Assembly (NCBI GenBank): GCA_950295325.1
Contig: OX485806.1
Span: 24,676,001-24,740,000 of the forward strand
Direction of reading: 5' to 3'
Length of the DNA stretch: 64,000 nt
DNA from: Polytrichum commune
Lineage: Eukaryota > Streptophyta > Polytrichopsida > Polytrichales > Polytrichaceae
The position numbers and the translations under genes were made by a program. The notes below the pieces were generated by a model, which saw only the letters and a list, made by a program, of their open reading frames with translations, had not been told where the DNA came from and ran no database searches. Shown piece after piece: positions 56,301 through 64,000 of this stretch. Positions within the stretch are counted from its first letter, which is position 1. Each line of letters starts with the position of its first letter.

Positions 56301-59300
56301 TATAAACAGTGTGGTCAGTAATGTTCTTGATTAATCAATATGCCCTACTTGAATTTTCAAACTGGGTGGTCCATTTCATATTGGTCAGTCTTGCAAGCTC
56401 TGTTTTATTAACGTATGTGGTCCATTTGTGGGCACCTCCAACTCCACATAAAATTCTAGGAGTTAACTTGGATTGGTAGTTATTAATCTGGTTAGCAATT
56501 GTGAGTCACGAAGACTGTCATCTCAAGTTTCAAGAATCAAAGGTCGAGGTGCAAATTTCATAAGAGGTCAAAGTGAAGATTATCTTTCTTTTTAAGTGAT
56601 CAGATAGGCCCTCCGAATTGGGTACACTTGTAAACTTAGCATGGTGCCTAGATTCTGAGCACATAGTTCAATCTCATCATAACACATGTCTCTTCAGTGT
56701 CCATAAGGGATGTGTTTAATCAAGGAGAGTGACCACATAAGGCCCACATACTAAAGTTGCCATATTTTTATCCTGTTTCAAAAACTCTTGTGCCCATGAC
56801 TTGTTGAAAATTCAGTATTTTGAGATGAGAATATTATATTGCAGGAGCGCACCTGTACTGACGTACAAAAGGATATTGAAACAACCAATCTTGAAGTTGA
56901 CCAGTCACTTGGGGACCGTGTATGTGTACTGCTGTGCTCCTTGTTTTTGTAGAGGTTTTGATATGAGTTGCTAACCATCCATTCATAGTGCATTTTGGAA
57001 GAGATACAGAAAAATAACACAAAGAGAATTTCATTAGTTCAGACCTGTTCATGTACTCGGGCTATGAAGGCCCTCAGTTTTTTAGACAGAAGTGTGGAGT
57101 GGTGGTAATGTAACCTGCAAGAAAAATTGGAGAACTGCAGATGCGCTGTTGTGATGGAAGTCAGGTTTTTGTCAAGGAACAGGTTCAATTGGATGTGCAA
57201 TTAATGGGAAAAATGTCAGAATTCAAGCACCAGTCTGACATCTTAGCTAATACAGTGAAAGACAGAGACAGAGCTATCCTCAAGCTGAAAGAGAAGGAGG
57301 GCATTGTAGCTAAAATCCAAGGGATGATGCCTATTTTCATCCAAGAGAAGGAAAAGACGCAACGTGAGGTATTTACCAATGTTGGATGTTATATAATATG
57401 GCATAATAGGATCAATATACAATATCAACATTGGTATCAAATAACCTACCCGACCGGTATCAAATTTTGTAATACTGGTAAGATATTGATACTTGGTGGG
57501 TATCACAAGGTGAGAGGATCTTTGTATACCTGGGTCATTATGTGGGTCAATACAAGGGTGGCTCAAACCCAAGGTCTTAACCTGGATCTCAGGGAGTGCA
57601 CTATTCATTAAAACCAAGCATCACGTGCGTGCATGCCCCTTATTAAAATACCCCTGTATACATTTTATTTTTGCTAAAATCAAGCAATATACTTACAAAT
57701 CTCATTGCTTCAAAATACATTTCCATACGTACATAAGGGTCCAAAAACAAATACAAAAATTGTATATAACATGTGTACAAATGTTTGGAAATGCAAAAAT
57801 ATGGCCCTATTATATGTATAATATCAAATCATGGATTTTTAGTTATAAAGTCATTACTTAGTGGATGAAAAAACACATGATTCTTGGTCCAGGTCTGACT
57901 TGAACGCGTAAACGCGTAAATGCGTACTTTACATATATTTTTCTATAGCCTCATGTATATCTACTTCTTGCTTATTAGCAATATGTCTCTTGTACGTACA
58001 TTTTGTACATGCTTGTTTTAAATAATACCCCTTTTGTGCACCCACGTGTATAAATACAGTACTTGAACAGTGCACTCCCTGGGACCTGGATCCCATGGGA
58101 ATTCCAAGGTTAAGCCGCCGAAGGTTGGAATAGTACTCGGATGGGTGACCATCCTAACGCTTGGTTTCTTGTGCACCCTATTGTCTATGATCCAACCAAT
58201 TATGTGGGATCCTAATGGCTTGCCTTTGGGGGAGATAGGTGTTGGTCGGCTTGTCTGTGCCCGTTCAACGTGGTTACCTTGAAAGGAGGTAGTAGTCGTT
58301 GTGGGCCTCTAATTCTCTTAGTGCTCATTTCGGGATTACATATAGACTTGGATTACATATAGACTTGGATCGACTCAAAAATGAAGCAACACCATAATTC
58401 ATGCCAGTGACAACATCAAAGTCGTTTTTCTTTCTTCTTTTTGGCCCAAATACCATCCTTATACGATATCGATGGTAGGGCGACTTTACTTAGGTGTGAA
58501 GGATCTTGAATGGCATATAGACCCAAGTGGTATCAAAAGCAAAAATATCTTCAATACCCATACTCTATTGGAATCCTTGTACCATATCGATAATAGGGTA
58601 ATTGTACAAAGTATTGAGACTCTTGGGTATTATATAGACCTGAAAAGAGTTCTTTATCAGTGGCGGCCTAATGAATGCTGTGGTGTGTTTTGCAACAGTT
58701 CACAATTGCAGAGAGTCTGTTGAAGAAGGTTCAAGAAAGGCTTGAGCAGGTTCGGAAAGATGTCGATATGAGCATGAAGGGCTTACTGTTAGCAGAAAAG
58801 CTTGGCAAACAAGTGAATCAAGTTGTTAGAGAATCGCATGCAAAGGTATGGCTTCTGTTGAGAATTAGGAATGATGGAAAGTCACCATAATCGTTGATTT
58901 CTTGTTTGTCAAGTACCACTTCCATCATGTCCTCCTTTGCCATTTGATCCGAGTCTCACCTTATAAAAATTGAAAGAAACTTTTCTTTGCAGCAGCTACT
59001 GATTTGATTGAGTTTACGACACTGACCCTTGTAACAACACGAGCTTCTACTCTCTTTTTGTAACTAGTGTGGGCCTATGCCGTCCTGGCCTGTTGCACCA
59101 ATGCATATGAATTGATGTCTCATGCTGTCCCTGCATTGTCACCATTGATGGTTGGCTGTTCTGGAACTTTGTAACGGTGACTACGTAACCACCCATGTGA
59201 TCGCGGTTAACCCTTTCCCAAATGTGCAATTGACCGACTTTGGGCTTGTGTTATTCCGGCTTGGTGCACTAGAGCATCTGTATTAATGTCCAAGGCCATC

Positions 59301-62300
59301 CTTGCACTGTCCGCTAAACATGTCGCCCTTGGCAGCTGGTCGCTTTGGAACTTTAGAATGCGATCGTTGTGCACCCTTTCCAAAATGTATAATTGACTAA
59401 TTTGTATCAGCACGTTCCTCCTGTGCATACGAATAATTGTCATGGGCCGTCACCGCACCGTCTGCTCAACATACCGCCGCCAATGACCCGTTGTTTTGAA
59501 ACTTTGTATCGGCCAGTGTGTGACCACCCATGCGATTGTTGTTCACCCTTTCCAAAATGTGTAATAGATATCAAATTTACATCATCTAGGAATCCTCATT
59601 GGAGGTTGACACCATTGAGTTTTTTTGGTGTTGAACAGGATAGAGAACTCTCGCAACTCATTTCAGACCTGCTTTCAATGCTTCACATGAATAGGCCGTG
59701 CCTTCAATTTATGGCCACGCTGATCACAGAGGCATCCTTGTTAACGTTTCTTCTGATATAGGTGCAAGAATTAGAGGAAGAGGTGGTGACGTGTACAGAG
59801 AATGAGCGACAGCGCACCCAACATATCACAGAGCTCACCAATGTTCGTGAACGCTTAGCTCGGTCTGCCGCTGCTAAGGTGAACCTGTAACATTCAACTC
59901 TTTTGTATGTGGGATGAAATGATCACTCTTTAGAAGAATTTGACACGTATTATTATCCCATCGGTTGGGGTCCCATGGATATATGTATGTGGAAAGGAAG
60001 TTACATGTCCGCACTCATGTTTGAGCAATATAGCCCTCTGCTGGAGTTGCATGGATGGGATCTTTGGAAACATTCAGAGTTTGACAAATCTATATGTTTG
60101 GGTTAGGTAGGTGGAGAGAATGCAACTATACTAATTTAATTCTGTTGCATCTGAAATGAAATGATCAATTTTTAGGTAAGTATACATGTGTCTTCATCTC
60201 GTTGATTGGGGCCCACTGATATCTATGCGGAAACTACATTTCTGCACCCATGTTGAGCCGTTTTAGCCATATACTGTGTGGATGGGATCTTTGGAGACTC
60301 TCACAGTATGGCAAATCAATATGTTTGGGATATGTAGAAGAAGCGGTTGCAAATTGTACATACTGACGCACTTTTCACTTTTGTAAAATGGCAGTACGCG
60401 CAATGGAGGGAGACGAAGTATAAGGTAGGTTTACAAGAAAACTTCATGAAGAATTTTGAGAAGAGAGTAGTGGAAATTGAGCGTCAGTACAAGGATGCTC
60501 TAGTTCTCTACAACCTGGTTCGCAGCCAGCGAAATAAATTCGCATCATTTGTCACGGTGAGTCCTTTGCTTCTACTTCTTCATGGGCCATAATTTAAAAA
60601 CAACTTGTACCAGTGATTACTTAGCTAACAAGATGGATAGAAACTGTTCTTTGATGTGATGACTGAAGCCTTTCTGTCATCTCTTTTACCCCAAAATATC
60701 CTTAGATCTTACAGTTGTCGGGTACAATGGTTCGAAAACTCTTTGGCTGACCAAATTAAACCCTCCTGTGCTTCTCCTTTCTCATCAGTCCACTAAGATT
60801 TTTTTAAAAGAAGGAGAAGAAGCTTGAGCACTTTCATAGGTCCATCTTTAGATGAAGGGTTTTGGGGGGACTTCTTTGTGGATGTTTTTATATGTTTTCA
60901 TTGACAACAAGGTGGGATTGACCAGGCAAGTGCGGTGACGATAGAGGAAATAAAAGACAAAGTGACCCCCCTGAGTAAAGAGGTAGAGCAATTTCAGGGT
61001 GAGGTTCTGTATAAGGAGAAGGTGCTAGCGAAGATGCATGCAGACCATGAAATGGCTGTCAAGGGGAGGGGGATGATACGAGACGACATTACCAAATGTA
61101 CTCAAGTTGTAAAGGCTAAAAAAGTACGTGTTCTTTACTCACCCTTGACATCCCTTTCCACTTAAATTTCTATGTCCGTTACTAGAAGATCAGTGGATGT
61201 GATTTCCAAGTGCCATAAACGAATCACTTGTACACCGCTTTCACTTCAAGTGGTCCAAGTTAAATGTACTCAACATTGTTTTCAGAGGGGCTCCAATGGC
61301 AGAGGACAACCTTCTTTATTACCAGAAATGTGTAAATGGGGATTCCTTGTTTAGCAAATCTTTACTTAGTGATGCAGTGTAAAATCTTACCCTGCAGTAA
61401 GCTTGCCGTGGATAGACGGCTCTGACATTGAAAAATCACCTCTGAAGGTATCTAATGCCTTGGGGCAGTTTCTGGACGTTGTTTACCAGATAAAAGGCAA
61501 ACAACACCTACCGAGGGTGAGGATGAAACGCTGATTACGATGTAGAGTTTGGGGATTTAATCCAAAAAACTTAGTCTTTGATTTGGGGTTGGATGGGTTT
61601 AGGGTTGATGATTTCACCTTAGGGTTTGCGCTGAGATTAAGTTGGATGAATAATCCACGAACCTAGTAGGGGGGGGGGGGGGGGCAGGTTGTTACTGCCC
61701 CCTCTCAATAGGTGTTGGGAACCAAAATTTGTCTACCTACTTAACTTCAAGACATGTACTTACCTATACTAGTGACATCATGGAGCATCAATGTGATGTA
61801 CTTTAGTGATAAGTTTTAGGCTGTCTAACCCTTGTGCACAAATTCTTCTCTGTGGAATTATCCGACTCCAGTCACCATCTGCTCACATACTAAGTTTAAC
61901 AAAGTATGACCACACATTAGTCATCGTCAAACACACAATCAATCAATCAATCAAATAAAATCAAGGTACCACTAAGGTACATTCACAATTAAATGTTTTC
62001 TTTTTTCATACTGACCAGGGAGGCCTTGGATGAGGCAGTCTATTGTTGAAGAGCAAGAGCTCGAGATCATCAACCTAGAAGACATTATCAACCGGGCCGA
62101 GAGGGACATGGTGAGGGCAAGGAAAACCTATGGCTTGTCCGTGAAGGATCGCAACAAGGTGGGAATTTCACTCATCGACCGCAACGATGAGCTGTGCATC
62201 CTCTACGAAAAGAGCAATGTCCAGGTTCTACTTCCTATACTTTCAACGATTTTTCCTTTCCATTCCAGAAAAAATGAAATGGGAGATGTTAAACCTACGC

Positions 62301-64000
62301 TTCTCGTGACTATCTGGTTCGGTGTTTAATAACCCCGAGCATAGTAAATACTATGGGCAGGTTGTATCTTGTGGCTTACCTTGGGCCACCTTATAGTGTG
62401 GCCTGCAATATACATTGTCACGTAATAATATAGTGTGCAACCCTAGTTAGTTACACTTGTCATGCCCCCCTGTGATATACCCACCACCTTCCCCTAGGTT
62501 GGAAGTCTTTTAGAGGCACAAATATTTTTAATCCAGTAGACCTATTGTAACCTCAATGTGGACCTCTAATTTCAAATACAGTGGACCACAATATTACCCC
62601 TAAAGTTTTTGGTGTGGAAATAAGTTGAATAGTGCGATCCATTAATAGTTACCGCACTAATGCCCCCTTCCCACCTGACTTTAGCTTAGCCTAAAAGTTC
62701 GTTCTAAAAACATGGCCTCCACACCATCGATGTTATCTAGTCCCGTGCCTAGTTGGCAAAGGACGTGGTAGGGTTAAAAAATGGAGGTTTTAAACCTCAA
62801 GCACCGGCCCTCCCATCGGTACCTAGAGATGAGACAAGAATGTAGGACCTTCAAAAGTGTCACATGCAGCCCTTGTGATCGGTTTCTTTGAGTCTTTAGC
62901 TATGAGAATGCGAGGAGCTCTGTTATCAAAAACAGATGATAAGATAGATGAGTGGTAAGGCATTTGAGGATGGAGCAAAAACATATCCAACATGTCATTG
63001 TTTGGTAGATAAAACAATGAACATGTGCGAAAGCTACTCAAACTAAAACCTATTTGAAAACCTCCGGGCAAGTTCTTGTCAGTGCACGGGGATCATATCC
63101 CGGTCCCTCGCCATAACCGAGAGAACTTTACCCTGTTTTTAGAAAAAGCTTTGGTTTTTTGATGAAGCCATGCGGGGATGGATCTTTGTTGTCCTAATCC
63201 GGCCGTTCTGAAAGTTTGGAAGGGCGACTGCTTCTACGACCATGCACCTTCGCTGTTAAACCCTTCCAAAATTTATGATAGATTACGGTTTCTTCTTCCA
63301 TGCGTAGGAAGAGCTGCTTCGGCACTCGGAAGTGGAACTGGCGAAGAGGATTGACGAGATCGATACCTTGAAGCGGGAGTGCAATCTCACCCACAAATCC
63401 ATTTTGACCCAGCACCGGGCCACCCCGAATCCTGACGCCGTCTACAGAGAATTGGCCAGCCTGAAAGAGCAAGTAAGCGCATTCGGAGATTAATAGCATC
63501 ATTCGTTATCGGAAGTGATTCATACTTCACTTTCATGCGTGAGGTTTTGAAGGAATTGGGCTTGTGCATTTTTAGGCCTACAGAAAGAAAAAAAGTGTTC
63601 GTTCGGAAATGGGAAAAAAAACTCTTACAGATGGTACATCTCAATTTGAACCGCGGAACACTCTTTCCAAGTGATCACTATCTATGCTGAAGAGGAGTCT
63701 TTTTGGGGTGGTGGGATGGAAGATGGAGAAAGCATCGACGGATGTTATCCAGCTCTCGGAATTGGTGGAGAAGCCCAGTAACTTGGACAGGTGGCGAGTG
63801 CTGCCTGGCAGGGACAACAACTACACCGAGCTCACTCAAAAAGCACTCGCCATTGAAGAATTTTTGTCTGCTAAAGAAGACCAAGCATATGAAAAAGACC
63901 TCGTCCTTGAAGAGGTGCTCTTCTCCTCTTTGTATTCGCGTTTCCTAGGTGATCAGATTTTGGTGCAAACAAAGAAAGAGCTTGTAGATAGAGGTATGAG
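50353..64000 (+). CDS. CCDC146/MBO2-like ciliary coiled-coil protein, 3-prime incomplete
   Basis: At least 16 exons: 50353-50492, 51112-51202, 52072-52184, 52601-52730, 53227-53295, 53517-53642, 55701-55817, 56845-56919, 57165-57368, 58699-58845, 59762-59878, 60395-60556, 60926-61123, about 62019-62224, 63308-63472, and 63723 onward. Exons 1-13 join in phase. The product is almost all charged coiled coil. Recognisable blocks: VRQKFEDLRALLGRRLMDEK, LYNLVRSQRNKF, YGLSVKDRNKVGISLIDRNDELCILYEKSN, and NLDRWRVLPGRDNNY followed by a KEDQAYEKDLVLEE block. These fit CCDC146 of animals and MBO2 of Chlamydomonas, axonemal or basal-body proteins needed for flagellar beating and sperm tails. The relative CCDC147/CFAP58 is the main alternative. 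The phase at about 62019 is not reconciled, so a short exon may be missing in 61124-62018. Donor 52185 appears to be GC rather than GT. The gene continues beyond the window. Confidence 0.6.
50696..51010 (+). repeat. Dispersed repeat family, copy 2
   Basis: Lies in intron 1 of the coiled-coil gene. Starts GATATGAAACACGCAATTAG and contains GGAGCTCATTTGCATATC, GAAGATTCTTGTGCTTATT and CACACCACTCAAATATAG. Same order as copy 1 at 38850. Confidence 0.75.
51317..51650 (+). repeat. Dispersed repeat family, copy 3
   Basis: Lies in intron 2. Starts GATATGAAACACACAATCAG; shares AGTGAAGATTCTTGTGCTCA, TGATTATTAAGCCTAGAATG, TGAGCACGTAGTCCAATCTC and CACTCAAATATAGGTA with copy 2. A short local duplication (CATATAGCTCATATAG) interrupts it. 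Confidence 0.75.
52975..53180 (+). repeat. Dispersed repeat family, copy 4, partial
   Basis: Retains the second half only: TTTTGACTATTGAACCTAGA, TTTTGAGCATGTAGTCCAGT, GATCCACACCTAACTACACATCACT and GAGTTAGGCCCAATTATCTTA. Confidence 0.65.
53745..54215 (-). repeat. Inverted copy of the 14.9-15.5 kb repeat
   Basis: Reverse complement of 14890-15480 with high similarity over about 470 bp, lying in the 2.1-kb intron between the coding exons at 53517 and 55701. Includes a mirrored CT/AG tract at about 54033-54066 (CTCTCT..AGAGAG). The following open frame (54130-54345) extends out of the repeat. Confidence 0.75.
54768..55168 (-). mobile_element. MITE of the CATAACATTATTCA family, inverted copy, 401 bp
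   Basis: Right end CATAACATTATTCAACCATG (reverse strand) and left end CATAACAATATTCAGCTGCA are inverted repeats. The interior matches 16175-16541 in opposite orientation (block ATGGGAAGAAACTTAGACAATAGGAAGAAA versus its partner). It is inserted in the same intron as the inverted repeat at 53745. Confidence 0.7.
56555..56765 (+). repeat. Dispersed repeat family, copy 5, diverged
   Basis: Shares GAGGTCAAAGTGAAGATTAT, TGAGCACATAGTTCAATCTC, ACACATGTCTCTTC.GTGTCC and GTGACCACATAAGGCCCACAT with other copies. The first third is missing or unrecognisable. Confidence 0.55.
58066..58410 (+). mobile_element. 5S rRNA-derived retroelement (SINE3 or Cassandra-like)
   Basis: 58066-58185 matches the 3-prime two thirds of plant 5S rRNA: GGATCCCAT, GTTAAGC, AGTACTCGGATGGGTGACC and GTGCACCC in the right order and spacing. 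This includes the internal RNA polymerase III promoter boxes A (GTTAAGC) and C (GGATGGGTGACC). After this comes an unrelated body that shares its 3-prime half with 5430-5585. 5S-headed SINEs (SINE3) and Cassandra LTR elements are both known; the unrelated tail favours a SINE-like element. It lies in the intron between the coding exons at 57165 and 58699. Confidence 0.75.
59060..59575 (+). repeat. Three diverged tandem repeats of about 170 bp
   Basis: Three copies in the intron before the exon at 59762. Each has a GTTGC/GTGCA..CAT start, a CTGTCC(G/C)/ACCGTCTGC block, TTGG.ACTTTG.A, CCATG(T/C)GAT..., and ACCCTTTCC.AAATGT. A fourth, related copy ends at 63285 just before the exon at 63308. Confidence 0.65.
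59930..60345 (+). repeat. Two diverged tandem repeats of about 215 bp
   Basis: Two copies share GAAATGATCA, CATC.GTTGGGG.CCCA, GATAT.TATG, GCATGGATGGGATCTTTGGA (second: TGTGGATGGGATCTTTGGAG), and TATGTTTGGG in order. They lie in one intron of the coiled-coil gene. Confidence 0.7.
61669..61686 (+). repeat. G homopolymer run
   Basis: An uninterrupted G run of about 18 bases ending GGGGCAGG, in the large intron before the exon at about 62019. Its length may be affected by sequencing error. Confidence 0.7.
63195..63290 (+). repeat. Fourth copy of the 59-kb tandem repeat
   Basis: GGCCGTTCTG, AGTTTGGA, CGACCATGC and AACCCTTCCAAAATTTATGATAGATTA parallel the repeats at 59060-59575. It ends 20 bp before an exon acceptor. 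Confidence 0.55.

Noticed and set aside
59639-59760. Possible extra exon DRELSQLISDLLSM before the exon at 59762
   Set aside because: An acceptor is present (GAACAG) but no donor in the correct phase is found before 59762, so it was not added.

Overview
The window looks like nuclear DNA of a streptophyte, either a charophyte alga or a land plant. It holds three clear cellular genes with spliceosomal GT-AG introns: photosystem I PsaD (10903-12867), the small GTPase ARL8 (45870-47939), and a short basic nuclear protein of unknown function (3791-6054). A long coiled-coil gene resembling the motile-cilium protein CCDC146/MBO2 starts at 50353 and runs off the right edge. A ciliary gene beside a plant-type PsaD points to a lineage with swimming sperm (charophyte, bryophyte, lycophyte, fern or similar) rather than a flowering plant. 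I cannot name the species.

Layout. 1-3.8 kb: AT-rich DNA with a 1.1-kb foldback transposon. 3.8-6.1 kb: basic protein gene. 6.1-10.9 kb: no gene seen, one MITE. 10.9-12.9 kb: psaD, followed by four diverged tandem repeats to 14.6 kb. 14.6-18.8 kb: repeats and MITEs. 18.8-35.9 kb: one large mobile element (below). 35.9-45.8 kb: no cellular gene; a LINE-like remnant, a tRNA-derived SINE, a CACTA MITE, repeats and an array of small hairpins. 45.9-47.9 kb: ARL8. 47.9-50.3 kb: nothing recognised. 50.35-64 kb: CCDC146/MBO2-like gene, at least 16 small exons with introns full of repeats.

The main discovery is a 17.1-kb DNA element at 18802-35907. It has 28-bp terminal inverted repeats (27 of 28 match) and a possible 4-bp target duplication GGTA. 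It carries two divergent transcription units. The left one (minus strand) encodes a roughly 975-residue protein resembling the DUF7869 group, with a candidate D-D-D triad of a transposase/integrase-type fold. The right one (plus strand) encodes a roughly 1350-residue protein with a DGQH motif like the ParB/DGQHR fold and a coiled coil. This is followed by, or spliced to, an FCP1/SCP-like HAD phosphatase domain and a Ser/Pro-rich tail. Each of the two large genes has exactly one in-frame TGA in otherwise open exons, so this copy is probably recently inactivated.

The element is also marked by about twenty copies of a CpG-rich palindrome, GTTTACGGACGC followed by its reverse complement. They lie in both 5-prime leaders, in strict 95-bp and 135-bp tandem periods, and in nearly every inferred intron. 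I recognised none outside the element. They could be binding sites for an element-encoded protein. I know of no described transposon with this combination of TIRs, genes and palindromes, but no database search was possible here.
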